A stretch of 64,000 nucleotides of DNA from Plantibacter sp. Leaf314 (GCF_001423185.1 NZ_LMOB01000001.1:479373-543372), one strand, 5' to 3'; numbered from the stretch's first letter, positions 17,251-26,401 are shown. A program made the numbers and translations. Notes: generated by a model from the sequence alone, not told the origin.

Positions 17251-17862
17251 CTACCGCTTCAGGTCGACTCGCCGCGACAACACCTGGCCCGGCCATGCGT
17301 CGGTACCGTTGCCGACCGTGAACGTCACGTCACGCTCGAAGCCTGCGGCCTCGTAGAAGCGGACGAGATCCCCCGATCCTCCGGCGTAGCAGTCGACCCG
17401 CAGGCGACCGACCCCCGCGGCCTGCGCGCGCTCCTCGGCGAGAGCCAGCAAGCGGCGACCCGTGCCCTTCACCCGCGGATCGCGCGAGCCGATCAACACC
17501 CTGACGTAGACCTCTGGTTCGGTGGCGGCCGGCACGTACTCGAGCGCCTCGCCCAGCACGAGTGCTCCGCACACGCCGATCGCGGGATGCTCAGCGACCC
17601 AGGCATCGGATGAAGCACACCACTGCTCGACACGAGTGATCCAGCGCTCCTGCCCGGACGCCGGCTCGGTACCCCATTGCCGGGTGTTGCCGATCCGGAC
17701 GAACCAGGCGATCGCTGCATCGAAGAGCGCCAGCACCGCAGCCGCGTCCGCCGGGACGGCCCGACGGAACCTCACCGGCACAGCTTCGCCTCCGGTCCAC
17801 GCAGGCTCCAGCGTGCCGCCCTCACCGCGCTCGAACTCACCCGTCACCGTACTTCTCCGCAT
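17251..17862 (-). CDS. GNAT-family N-acetyltransferase
   Basis: This is a protein of about 203 residues. The GNAT domain begins near VRFRRAVPADAAAVLALFDAA and has the acetyl-CoA loop DPRVKGTGRRLLALAEERA, followed by LRVDCYAGGSGDLVRFYEAAGF. The motif IGNTRQWGTEP early in the domain is typical of one actinobacterial subgroup with unknown substrates. The start is uncertain: the ATG at 17862 and a GTG at 17847 are both possible, and the first 20-30 residues look poorly conserved. It ends 22 bases from the convergent epimerase gene. Confidence 0.8.
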   Translation of the reverse strand: MRRSTVTGEFERGEGGTLEPAWTGGEAVPVRFRRAVPADAAAVLALFDAAIAWFVRIGNTRQWGTEPASGQERWITRVEQWCASSDAWVAEHPAIGVCGALVLGEALEYVPAATEPEVYVRVLIGSRDPRVKGTGRRLLALAEERAQAAGVGRLRVDCYAGGSGDLVRFYEAAGFERDVTFTVGNGTDAWPGQVLSRRVDLKR

Positions 17863-18135
17863 CGCTTCGACATGTCGTCCGTCCTCCCTCGCTGATGCCA
17901 GGTTGGCACGCGTCACCCTCGGGACGCCAACGCCTGCGGCGGTCGACGTCGCCGAGTCGTGCTTCGAGCCTCGCTCAGCACTGGCCGCGCGCGTCCGCCA
18001 TATCTGGCCCGCTCCGAGGTCCCCCAGCCCCTCCCGCGCTGCCCCGGGGAAACCCCCTCGCCGCATCGACCGGACGCCCTCTACCCTGATGCGGATGAGC
18101 CGACGCAGCCGACGCGACGGCGGAAACGAGACACG

Positions 18136-18360
18136 ATGTCGCTCCCTCCCGCTCCCGATCCCACCCGAACCGCCAAGCGCTTCGTCCTCGCGGCGTTCAG
18201 CTTCGTCGGCCTGATGGCGTCCGGTGTCGGTGTGGTCGCCTGCTCGATCGGCCTCGCCGACACCGGCCACCCCGCCATGATCGTCGGGCTCGCGTGTAGC
18301 GTGCTCGGCATCGCTGCAGCGTTCGTCGTGATGTGGACCGCCTTGCGCGCCGAACGCTGA
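18136..18360 (+). CDS. Small two-helix membrane protein
   Basis: This is a 74-residue protein from the ATG at 18136. Two hydrophobic segments (about residues 16-38 and 46-66) are separated by a short loop GLADTGHPAM, with a polar basic C-terminus. It overlaps no other gene and uses clear third-position G/C. The family is not recognised. Confidence 0.55.
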   Translation: MSLPPAPDPTRTAKRFVLAAFSFVGLMASGVGVVACSIGLADTGHPAMIVGLACSVLGIAAAFVVMWTALRAER

Positions 18361-18469
18361 CGGCAGGGACAAGGGCGCTGCCGGCGACAGCTTCCCGGCT
18401 CAGGGTGACAGCACCGCCAAGCAGGCCTCCGAACGGTGGTCGCCCTGTCAGAGCACGTATGGCGAACGC

Positions 18470-19216
18470 CTAACGGACACGCCTGCGCAGGAGCAGGGCG
18501 GTGCCGCCCGCGAGCAGGCCTACGGCGACGACGACGGCTCCGCCGAGCTGCCAGCCCGTCAGCGCCAGGTCTCCGTCAGCGGAGGGTCGTGCTGTTGCCG
18601 AGGGTCGCGGTGTCGTGATCGCCCCTGCTCCAGGGCCTTCCGCGGGTGGGGCAGCGGTCGGCGTGACCATCGGAGGGACCGGCTCGACCTGAGCGCCGGG
18701 AACCGACCAGACACCTGCGGCGAAGGCCACCGGCAGGGTCGCCGCAGTGACCACCGACGACGGGATGCCTGACTCGAGGACGAGGCACTCGAGCGCGAGG
18801 GTCGCGTCGCCCTGGTCGACGCCGCCGTCCACGACCTCCTGGAACGAGATGGCCATCGGCACCTCGACCGGCTGCCCGGCGGTCACCGCGACGGTCGGAG
18901 ACGTGACGACGGTGACCCCTCCCGCCGTCACGGAGAGTCGGGCGCCGTCATCCGCGTCAGCGGGGCAGCCTGCGGCGAGCACCGCGGAGCCGAACGACGG
19001 AACAGCGCGCGCGTCACCTGATGTGACCGCGGCGCCGGCGGTGTCGCGCAGCGTGAGCGCTGCCGGTTCGGCCGTCGCGGAGGCGGCGACGGCAGCACCG
19101 GCGCCGGCGCCGGCGAGGCAGAGGATCGCGCTGGCGCTGAAAGCTGCCGAGACGAGCAGGGCGCGCCCTGCGGCGCGGAACGGAGAACGGTGGGTGACGC
19201 GAACGGTGGAAGACAT
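18470..19216 (-). CDS. Secreted surface protein with LAxTG-type sortase anchor
   Basis: This is a 248-residue protein. Residues 1-46 form a signal peptide (basic start, long alanine-rich hydrophobic core). The mature part is a strand-rich domain of about 130 residues with two cysteines, then a proline/alanine/threonine-rich linker. The C-terminus is a cell-wall sorting signal: LALTG at 217-221, a hydrophobic helix, and RRRVR at the end. LAxTG-type signals are recognised by class E sortases in high-GC actinobacteria, and no sortase gene is in this window. An AAAGG site supports the ATG at 19216. The function is unknown; a structural or adhesive wall protein is likely. Confidence 0.75.
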   Translation of the reverse strand: MSSTVRVTHRSPFRAAGRALLVSAAFSASAILCLAGAGAGAAVAASATAEPAALTLRDTAGAAVTSGDARAVPSFGSAVLAAGCPADADDGARLSVTAGGVTVVTSPTVAVTAGQPVEVPMAISFQEVVDGGVDQGDATLALECLVLESGIPSSVVTAATLPVAFAAGVWSVPGAQVEPVPPMVTPTAAPPAEGPGAGAITTPRPSATARPSADGDLALTGWQLGGAVVVAVGLLAGGTALLLRRRVR

Positions 19217-19394
19217 CGGGACCTTTGGTGGGTGCGGTGGGCCTCCGGGACGGCGATACCCGGCGACGCCAGGACTCTCGCCCACGCAGATGAATGGGTC
19301 GTGAACGCCGGGCGTCACCCACGGCACCGGCCGTTGGGCCGAGGTTCACCTGCGCTGCCTACGATCGGCGCGTCCGTCCGATGAAAGTGATGCC

Positions 19395-21134
19395 ATGCCC
19401 TTCGATCCCCGCCCCGAGCAGCCCGCGCCGACCGGTGGCGCATCCTCAGTGCCCGAGGTGGACCGGGGCGCATCGGCTCGGTCCGGCCTCTCACGCCGGT
19501 CCTTCCTGGGGGCTTCCGTCGCCGCAACGGTCGCTGTGGGAACGGCCGCCCACGGGCTCGGGAGCGCGGCCTCCGCCCAGGCCGCACAGCTGCCATCGGC
19601 GTCGGCGGTCGTCGACCCGGACGCGCTCTCCTGGCTGGTGTTCGACCACCACGTGCACTCGGTCTACTCGCACGACGCCAAGTACCCGATGACGACGATC
19701 CTCGATCAGGCGCAACGCTTCGCGGTCGACGCGATCGCCTTCACCGAGCACAGCAACACAGGGCACGCCAACGTCGGCGGGGTGTTCAACGCGGCACGCG
19801 AGATCGACACCGCGCGGGCGGCGCGCCCGGACATGCTCGTGCTCCAGGGCCTCGAGTGGTACATCCCGGGAGCCGAGCACGCGACCGTCCTGGTCGCGCC
19901 CGGGCCCCGCACGACCCTCGTGCTGCGCCGCTTCGAGCTGGACCACGACGGCAAGCTCAACGGTTGGGAGAAACCGCGCCCTGGTACCGAAGACGCCGCC
20001 GAGTGGCTCGTGCACGCGACCGACGGGATCGCCTGGCTCGGCGCCCAGAAGCGTGCAGGTGTCATCGACGACGTGATCGTCCTGGCGAACCACCCGAGCC
20101 GCCTCGGCATCGACTCGCCCGGAGAGCTCCGTGCCTGGCAGGACGCCGACCCCGAGGTGTTCGTCGGCATGGAGGGCGCTCCTGGCGCCCAGGCCGGAGC
20201 GATCGCCGCGAATGCGACCGAACGCTCGCGGCGCGGCGAGTACGAGAACACTCCAAGCGAGTTCTCCTTCCCCGGCTACCCCGCGGAGGCGTACCTGACG
20301 CACGGCGGCTTCGACTGGACGACGGCCGTCGTCGGCGGCGTGTGGGACTCGCTGCTGAGCGAGGGACGGCGCTGGTGGATCACCACGAACAGTGATCTGC
20401 ACCTCAAGGAGTCCGACGCGACACGCGTCGGCGACTTCCCGACCGGGCCGGGCTGGGAGGCCGGGGCGACGCTCGCGAACTTCAACCGCGCCGGCCGTCG
20501 GCCCGACCCGATCGCCACGGACACGCCGCAGAACGGTGCCGACTTCTGGCCGGGCGAGTTCAGCCGCACGCACGTCGGGGTCGTCGACCGGTCGTCCGCC
20601 TCCCTGCTCGACGCGATCCGCGCCGGCCGAGTCTGGGTCGACCACGGGCACCTCGTCGCCGGACTCTCCGTCGTGCTCCGTGCCACCGACCAGCCGGAGA
20701 TCAGCGCCACCTTGGGCGGGATCCTCGCCGTCGAGCGCGGCACCGCCCTCGAGCTCGTGATCGACGTCACGCCCACGACGACGCCGACCTCGCGGGGCAC
20801 GACACCGAGATTGGCGCACCTCGACCTGATCCGCGGGCGCGTCACCGGGGCCGCAGCCGATCGTGACGAACAGCGCGCACCCGGCACCCGAGTCGTCGAG
20901 ATGCTCGACGTCACCGACCGCAGTGACTCCCCGTTCCGTGTGGTGGTGCCGCTCGAGCCTGCCTCTGAGGACGGCTACGTCCGCCTTCGCGGCAGCGACG
21001 GCCAGGTGCACGGGGTCGGTCCACTCGGCGCCGAGGTCGACCCGCGGGCGCCCCAGCCGTACCCGATCTCCCCGGCCGACCCCTGGGCCGACACCTGGCT
21101 GTACACGAATCCGATCTTCATCAGCGTGCGTTGA
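19395..21134 (+). CDS. Tat-exported PHP-domain phosphoesterase
   Basis: This is a 579-residue protein. A twin-arginine signal is present: SRRSFLGAS at residues 33-41 followed by an alanine-rich hydrophobic segment to about residue 63. The mature part opens with a PHP metal-site motif, H86-V-H88 in FDHHVHSVYSHD. Further likely metal ligands are in AFTEHSNTGH, LEWYIPGAEH, ANHPSR and TTNSDLH. This gives an exported metal-dependent phosphoesterase or phospholipase-like enzyme. Tat export suits a protein that folds with its metal before secretion. The substrate is not evident. It is flanked convergently by the DnaE2 gene. Confidence 0.82.
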   Translation: MPFDPRPEQPAPTGGASSVPEVDRGASARSGLSRRSFLGASVAATVAVGTAAHGLGSAASAQAAQLPSASAVVDPDALSWLVFDHHVHSVYSHDAKYPMTTILDQAQRFAVDAIAFTEHSNTGHANVGGVFNAAREIDTARAARPDMLVLQGLEWYIPGAEHATVLVAPGPRTTLVLRRFELDHDGKLNGWEKPRPGTEDAAEWLVHATDGIAWLGAQKRAGVIDDVIVLANHPSRLGIDSPGELRAWQDADPEVFVGMEGAPGAQAGAIAANATERSRRGEYENTPSEFSFPGYPAEAYLTHGGFDWTTAVVGGVWDSLLSEGRRWWITTNSDLHLKESDATRVGDFPTGPGWEAGATLANFNRAGRRPDPIATDTPQNGADFWPGEFSRTHVGVVDRSSASLLDAIRAGRVWVDHGHLVAGLSVVLRATDQPEISATLGGILAVERGTALELVIDVTPTTTPTSRGTTPRLAHLDLIRGRVTGAAADRDEQRAPGTRVVEMLDVTDRSDSPFRVVVPLEPASEDGYVRLRGSDGQVHGVGPLGAEVDPRAPQPYPISPADPWADTWLYTNPIFISVR

Positions 21135-21157
21135 TCGGGGCCCGGTCGGTGCCGGTT

Positions 21158-24100
21158 TCACACGGCATTCCGTCGCAACGGCGTGATGTCCACAAGATCG
21201 GACCCACTCGCCGACCACTCGTGCTGCGCGGCGAACAAGTCCCATGCCGCCGCTCCGGTGACCGAGACGCCTCGCGCACCTGAGCGCCTCGTCGTGCCGC
21301 GCACGAGCAGGTAGTGCGTCTGGAAGACGCCCGACCCGATCTGCTCTTGGACGTCATGGAAGAACACGACGTTTGAGACCGGTCCGGTGCCGTCGTCGAG
21401 TGAGACGAAGACGACGCGCTTGCCGCCGCGCATCGGTGGTGTGTTGGTGGCTCGGCGGACGCCGGCGATGAGGACTTCGGTTCCGCCGGGGAGGTCCATG
21501 AGATCGCGTGCCGGCGTCACCCCGAGTTCACTGAACAGTGGGTAGAAGCGTTCCATCTGGTGGCGGTTCACCGCCAGGCGCATCTCTTGGAGTTCGAGGT
21601 CGGTCTGGGTCCGGCCTCGGAGCTCGAGTGAGGTGATCGTGCTGCGCTCCGGCACGGGGAGGTCGAGTTCGAAGGCGAGTTGCTCGTCGGCGATGATCTG
21701 GGCACTCGTGGTGACACCCGCGAGATGGGCGAGAAGCTCGTGGCGCCGTCTGGGGATGTAGTCGATGAACGCGTCGAGCGCACCGACGCGTGCCAACGCC
21801 TCGAAGGTGCGGCGGCGCGGGCGCACACGGTCCCGGAAGTCCTGGAGAGAGGAGAACGGTTGGTGCCTCGCGATGCGGGCCCGTTCCTTCTCGGTGCTTC
21901 CCGTCATCTCGACTAACGACATGCGCACGCCGAGTCGCCCGTCTGGTGCGATCTCGACGACGTACTCCAGCCCCGAGCGCTGCACGTCGATCGGGAGAAC
22001 TGGCACGTCGAGGTGGCGGGCTTCAGCGAGGATGAGGTCCTTGGGCCACATGCCCGGGTCGTGGGTGAGTAGGCCTGCCATGAACTCGGCCGGGTGATGG
22101 CGCTTCAGCCAGGCCGACTGGAACGTCGGCAGCGCGAAGGCCGCCCCATGGGCCTTGGCGAAGCCGAAGGATCCGAAGCCGGCGAGGATTGTCCAGGCCT
22201 TGTCGATCACGGCGGGCTGGAAGCCGCGCGCTGTGGCGCGGTCACGCACGAACGTCTCGATGCCGGCGAGGCGGCCACGGTCGGCGAGCTGGCGGCGGAT
22301 GACGTCGGCGGGGCCGAGGCCGCAGCCGGTGAGTTCGTCGATGATCCGCATGACCTGCTCGTGGAACACGACCACGCCGCGCGTCTCTCGCAGGATGGGG
22401 CGGAGCCGTGGGTCGATGTAGTCGGGCATGGTCTCGCCGTGTCGTACCTGTAGGTATTGCAGCGGCATGTTGTTCTGCATCGGTCCAGGGCGGAAGAGCG
22501 AGATCTCGACGGTGAGGTCGTTGAACACCTCCGGCTGCAGCTTGCCGACGAGTTCCATCTGTCCGGGCGATTCGAGCTGGAACACCCCGAGGGTGCGGGT
22601 GGAGCGGAGGAGTTCGTAGGTGGGTTCGTCGTCGAGCGGCAGCGCGTCGAGCTCGATGGTCTCGCCGGTCAGTCGTTCGTGCTCGCTGACGGCGTGTGCC
22701 ATCGCGGATTGCATGCGCACGCCGAGGATGTCGAGCTTGATGAGGCCCATGTTGTCCATGTCGTGTTTGTCGTACTGCGACATCGGCAGACCCATGCCCG
22801 ACAGCTGCGTCGGGGTGCGGTGCAGGAGCGAGGTGTCGGAGAGGATGACGCCACAGGGGTGGACGCTGATGTGTCGCGGGAGCCGGTCGAGGCGTTCCGT
22901 GACGTCGACGAGCAGGTCGAGCTCGCGCGATTCGCGGACCGCTTCGGCCAGGTCGGCGAGCTCCGGCTTGTCGCGGAGCGCGTCGCGGAACTCCCGGGCA
23001 TTGAACCGCCACATCTGCTTGGCGATCAGGTCGATCATCGACTCATCCATGCCCAGGGCGAGGCCGGCGTCTCGGACGGCTCCACGTGACCGGTAGGCGT
23101 TGGTCATCGACATCAGCGTGACGCGGTCGGACCCGAAGCGGGCGAAGATCTCGCGGTAGACATCGTGGCGGCGTGCGGATTCGACGTCGAGGTCGATGTC
23201 CGGGAGGTTGGTGCGCTCGGGCGAGAGGAACCGCTCGAAGATGAGTCCATTGCTGATCGGCTCCACGGAGGAGGTGTGCAGGGCGTAGTTGAGGACGGAC
23301 CCGACGCCTGACCCGCGCGCCTGGATGCGGATGCCCATCTCGCGGATGATGTCGGCGACCTTCGCGACCGTGAGGAAGTACGACGGCATCCCCAGCTGCT
23401 CCACGATCCGCATCTCGTGCTCGAGCGCACGGTGCGCGTCCTCCAGCGACGGCATCCCGGGGCGTGCGTACCGCTCATCCACACCGGCCCGCGCGCGCTC
23501 CCACAGCGCCTGGTGGGGGTCTCCGCTGATGCCGATCACCGATGCCTCCGGCATGCGAGGCTGCTTCCACCCGACGTCGGACACCGGATCCAGGGCGCAT
23601 CGCTCTGCGAGGCGCTCCGTCTCCCCCAGCAGCCGTTGCACCGCACCGTCGTCATGCGTGCCGGCGCCGACGATCATCCGCGCGATCTGCCGCATCTGCT
23701 TCGCCGGCTTCAACCACGCCTGCCCGTTCACCTGCAGCTCGTTCTGATCGTCGAGCTCCGCCAGCGGGCGAAGGAAACGTGCGGCATCAGCGAGGTCGGC
23801 TGTCGCTGCCTCGTCGGGGAGCCCGTAGCGGACCGCGTTGGTCAGCACAGCTGGGACACCAGCCGACTCCGCGAGGCTCAGTAAGCGGGTCGCCGCCGCG
23901 ACGTTCCCGCGTACACCCTGGTCGGTGAGATGACAGACGACCTCGATCACCAGATGCCCAGCAGGAACGCACTCGCGCCACCGGTCGAGCGCGACCCGCG
24001 CCGCTGCACGATCGCGACGCTCGACCGCCTGCCCGACGTCGGACGACGGCCCGAGCATCACCGTCAGCGCCGGCTCATCGCCCAGCACCGCCGCGAGGTC

Positions 24101-24469
24101 CTCCCGGAGGATCGCAGGCCCATCACGACGGCCATGCGCTGCGCTCACCACGCGACAGAGCTGGGCGAATCCGGCTCCCTGGTTCTGACCGTGGGCGAGG
24201 ACGACCACACGGCCGATCGGCTCCAGATGTTCGTCAAGTGCAGCGAGATCCACCCCGAGCCCCGGCGCGATACCCGCAGCAAGGCACGCACCCACGTGCT
24301 TCGGGCCGCCATAGAGACCGTCGCGATCCGTCAGCGCCAGGAACGACGCGCCATCCTCAGCGGCGAGACCGGCGAGGGCCGCACTCGAGGTGACGCCGTA
24401 GTGCGCGGACAGGTGCGACGCGACGTGAAGGTGTGGGAAGCTCACGTCCAGGCGACCGCGAGCGTCCAT
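21158..24469 (-). CDS. dnaE2: Error-prone DNA polymerase III alpha subunit (DnaE2 / ImuC type)
   Basis: This is a 1103-residue C-family polymerase. The palm carries the catalytic aspartates in PDIDLD (D426, D428) and KLDILG (D580), with VHPCGVILS in between. The N-terminal PHP-like domain begins FPHLHVASHLSAHYG and lacks the H-x-H pair of an active PHP site, as is common in this subgroup. The length is shorter than replicative DnaE (about 1170) and there is no C-terminal tau-binding tail, consistent with a translesion enzyme. It follows the DUF6504 gene with a 28-base overlap and shares its LexA-box promoter, so it is SOS-induced. ImuB, the usual partner that docks DnaE2 on the clamp, is not encoded beside it. 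Confidence 0.9.
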   Translation of the reverse strand: MDARGRLDVSFPHLHVASHLSAHYGVTSSAALAGLAAEDGASFLALTDRDGLYGGPKHVGACLAAGIAPGLGVDLAALDEHLEPIGRVVVLAHGQNQGAGFAQLCRVVSAAHGRRDGPAILREDLAAVLGDEPALTVMLGPSSDVGQAVERRDRAAARVALDRWRECVPAGHLVIEVVCHLTDQGVRGNVAAATRLLSLAESAGVPAVLTNAVRYGLPDEAATADLADAARFLRPLAELDDQNELQVNGQAWLKPAKQMRQIARMIVGAGTHDDGAVQRLLGETERLAERCALDPVSDVGWKQPRMPEASVIGISGDPHQALWERARAGVDERYARPGMPSLEDAHRALEHEMRIVEQLGMPSYFLTVAKVADIIREMGIRIQARGSGVGSVLNYALHTSSVEPISNGLIFERFLSPERTNLPDIDLDVESARRHDVYREIFARFGSDRVTLMSMTNAYRSRGAVRDAGLALGMDESMIDLIAKQMWRFNAREFRDALRDKPELADLAEAVRESRELDLLVDVTERLDRLPRHISVHPCGVILSDTSLLHRTPTQLSGMGLPMSQYDKHDMDNMGLIKLDILGVRMQSAMAHAVSEHERLTGETIELDALPLDDEPTYELLRSTRTLGVFQLESPGQMELVGKLQPEVFNDLTVEISLFRPGPMQNNMPLQYLQVRHGETMPDYIDPRLRPILRETRGVVVFHEQVMRIIDELTGCGLGPADVIRRQLADRGRLAGIETFVRDRATARGFQPAVIDKAWTILAGFGSFGFAKAHGAAFALPTFQSAWLKRHHPAEFMAGLLTHDPGMWPKDLILAEARHLDVPVLPIDVQRSGLEYVVEIAPDGRLGVRMSLVEMTGSTEKERARIARHQPFSSLQDFRDRVRPRRRTFEALARVGALDAFIDYIPRRRHELLAHLAGVTTSAQIIADEQLAFELDLPVPERSTITSLELRGRTQTDLELQEMRLAVNRHQMERFYPLFSELGVTPARDLMDLPGGTEVLIAGVRRATNTPPMRGGKRVVFVSLDDGTGPVSNVVFFHDVQEQIGSGVFQTHYLLVRGTTRRSGARGVSVTGAAAWDLFAAQHEWSASGSDLVDITPLRRNAV

Positions 24470-24714
24470 CTGCCGGTCGTATCGCGGCGGAGGTCGTAGC
24501 GTGTGGGCTCCTCATCGCCGCGAGCCGCATCGACCCGCCACGTCTCGATGTCGATACGTGCAGGCGACGCATCACCCCGCCACCACGGCTGGCGAGAGAA
24601 CAACGCCTGAGGCTGACCGACGACACGGTGCTCGAACCGCTTCCAGACGAACGCCGTCGGATCCCCATCCGCCGCCAGATCGACGTCCACTGCCTCATCA
24701 ACGATCGTCGCCAT
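24442..24714 (-). CDS. DUF6504 family protein, first gene of the SOS mutagenesis operon
   Basis: This is a 90-residue protein beginning MATIVDEAVDVDLAADGDP. It contains the FVWKRFEHRV, WWRGD and RWRVDA/RYDLRRD-like blocks that I associate with DUF6504, a small protein seen next to imuB and dnaE2 in actinobacteria. It is rich in tryptophan and arginine and has no known catalytic motif. A GGAGGG ribosome binding site precedes the ATG at 24714. The gene overlaps dnaE2 by 28 bases, so coupling is certain, and a LexA box lies 17 bases upstream. It probably assists the polymerase, but the role is not established. Confidence 0.75.
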   Translation of the reverse strand: MATIVDEAVDVDLAADGDPTAFVWKRFEHRVVGQPQALFSRQPWWRGDASPARIDIETWRVDAARGDEEPTRYDLRRDTTGRWTLAVAWT

Positions 24715-24730
24715 GCCACACCCTCCAGAT

Positions 24731-24746
24731 TCGAACACACGTTCGA
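24731..24746. promoter_or_regulatory. LexA (SOS) box
   Basis: The sequence tcgaacacacgttcga is a perfect TCGAAC-N4-GTTCGA palindrome, the actinobacterial LexA consensus. It ends 17 bases before the DUF6504 start codon read leftward. A TACACT -10-like hexamer lies just upstream on the minus strand (24754-24759), so bound LexA would block transcription start. Confidence 0.9.
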
Positions 24747-24877
24747 TGAAGCGAGTGTACGTCACTCCCACGACACGACTTGACGCACACCGTGACAGGA
24801 CCGCGGCGGTGATGCCCCAGCGCAGGAGTGAGGGCACATGACCGCAAGGGCGCGGTGACGCTGACAGGTGCCGAGAG

Positions 24878-24952
24878 ATGACCTACCCCACCGGGCTCAC
24901 GGCAACACCGTGGACCAGTGGGCACGCACGTACCGCCCACGCCCGCGGTCAT
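24878..24952 (+). ncRNA. Candidate structured leader RNA (SAM-riboswitch-like) of the methionine operon
   Basis: The leader can fold into a three-way junction. A closing stem pairs atgacc (24878-24883) with ggtcat (24947-24952). Stem two is cacgg-caaca-ccgtg (24898-24912). Stem three pairs gtgggc (24918-24923) with gcccac (24935-24940). The loop context ggctcacggcaac recalls the conserved GGCAACC of S-box RNAs. It lies 84 bases upstream of a homocysteine-synthase gene, the classic site for SAM sensing. It does not match the full S-box or SAM-IV consensus as I remember them, so this is a structural hypothesis. Confidence 0.35.
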
Positions 24953-25036
24953 AGTCCGTCATGTCCTGGCGCGTACCCGCCGCGACCTGCCAGGCTCCCG
25001 GAATCAGCCTCCCAGGCGCCCGGACAGGAGCATCCC

Positions 25037-26401
25037 GTGACCATCACCGCCCCGGCAGCCGCCGCGATCTCGCGATCGGCGCCCGCACCGCAGTCCTCCG
25101 CGGCTGCTGGCTTCTCGACCCGTCAGGTGCACGCGGGAGCCGTGCCCGACGGTGCGCACGGGGCGCGGGTCACCCCTGTGCACCTCAGCGCCGGCTTCGT
25201 GTTCGACAGTTTCGAGCATGCACGGGAGCGGTTCGCAGGCGAGGACGAGGGGTACCTGTACACCCGCAACGGCAACCCGACCACCGAGGAGGTCGAGCGG
25301 CGGATCGCCGACCTCGAGGGCGGGGCAGAGGCGATCCTGGTGGCGAGTGGGCAGGCGGCTACCGCCTCCGCACTCTTGGGGATCGTGCAGGCCGGCGACC
25401 GGGTGCTCTCGTCGCGTCGGCTGTACGAGGGCAATCGCGGGCTGTTGGTGCAGAACTTCGGACGGCTCGGGATCGGTGTGGACTTCGTCGACGACGCCGG
25501 CGATCTCGAGGAGTGGGAGCGCCGGATCGGACCCGACACCCGCGTGCTCTTCGGTGAGCCCATCCCGAATCCCAAGAACGACCTGCTCGACGTCCCGGCG
25601 CTGGCGGCGATCGCCCACCGGCACGGGCTCCCGTTCGTCGTCGACAACACGCTCGCCACTCCGTACCTCCTGCGGCCGATCGAGCACGGGGCCGACGTGG
25701 TCGTGCACTCGACCAGCAAGTTCCTGGCCGGGCACGGCGCCGCCCTCGGTGGCGTGATCGTCGATGCCGGCACGTTCGACTGGGGCGCGCGACCCGCGCT
25801 CTTCCCGCACCTGAACCAGGCGGAGCGCGCGTTCGACGGGCGCAGCTGGGCCGAGCAGCGCGGCAGGCGCGCGTTCGTCTCCTACACCCGCGACATCGTG
25901 GTGTCGCGCCTCGGCCCGACGCCGTCGCCGCTGAACTCGTTCCTCCTCCGGCAGGGCATCGAGACGCTGTCGCTGCGGGTGGAGCGGCACTCGAGCAACG
26001 CCCTCGCCGTCGCCCGCTTCCTCGAACGACAGTCCGAGGTCGTCTCGGTGGACTACTCCGGTCTGGAGTCGAGCCCGTCGTTCGCGCTCGCGCAGCGGCT
26101 ACTCCCCCGCGGTCAGGGCTCTGTCTTCTCGTTCACCGTGGCCGGAGGCGAAGCAGGCGCCGCCGCCTTCATCGACGCCGTCGAGCTCTTCAGCCACATG
26201 ACCCACCTCGGCGATGTGCGCTCCCTGGTGCTGCACCCGGCGTCGACCACGCACGCCGGGCGCACTCCGGCCGAGCGGGCCGCCGCCGGCATCCATCCGG
26301 GTCTTCTCCGACTGTCCATCGGCATCGAGGACGTCGACGACCTCCTTCGGGACCTGAACCGCGGGCTGGCTGCCGTGCGAGCCCTGGCCGCGGAGGCGTG
26401 A
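25037..26401 (+). CDS. PLP-dependent homocysteine synthase (O-acyl-homoserine sulfhydrylase family)
   Basis: This is a 454-residue Cys/Met-metabolism PLP enzyme. The internal aldimine lysine is K228 in VVHSTSKFLAGHG. Other family marks are YTRNGNPTTEEVERRIADLEGG near residues 74-95 and the FVVDNTLATPY strand. The length and the long insertion around residues 250-310 favour the MetY (O-acetylhomoserine sulfhydrylase) side of the family over cystathionine synthases. It should make homocysteine from O-acetyl- or O-succinyl-homoserine and sulfide. The GTG at 25037 has a GGAG site seven bases upstream. It opens a four-gene operon, and its stop overlaps the next start by four bases. Confidence 0.87.
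   Translation: MTITAPAAAAISRSAPAPQSSAAAGFSTRQVHAGAVPDGAHGARVTPVHLSAGFVFDSFEHARERFAGEDEGYLYTRNGNPTTEEVERRIADLEGGAEAILVASGQAATASALLGIVQAGDRVLSSRRLYEGNRGLLVQNFGRLGIGVDFVDDAGDLEEWERRIGPDTRVLFGEPIPNPKNDLLDVPALAAIAHRHGLPFVVDNTLATPYLLRPIEHGADVVVHSTSKFLAGHGAALGGVIVDAGTFDWGARPALFPHLNQAERAFDGRSWAEQRGRRAFVSYTRDIVVSRLGPTPSPLNSFLLRQGIETLSLRVERHSSNALAVARFLERQSEVVSVDYSGLESSPSFALAQRLLPRGQGSVFSFTVAGGEAGAAAFIDAVELFSHMTHLGDVRSLVLHPASTTHAGRTPAERAAAGIHPGLLRLSIGIEDVDDLLRDLNRGLAAVRALAAEA

Larger units (their letters stand above)
24715..25036. other. Divergent regulatory region between the SOS operon and the methionine operon
   Basis: This 322-base gap holds no gene. Its left end contains the LexA box and a promoter for the leftward SOS operon. 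Its right part, from about 24840, contains a three-stem leader for the rightward methionine operon and that operon's GGAG ribosome binding site. Confidence 0.7.
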
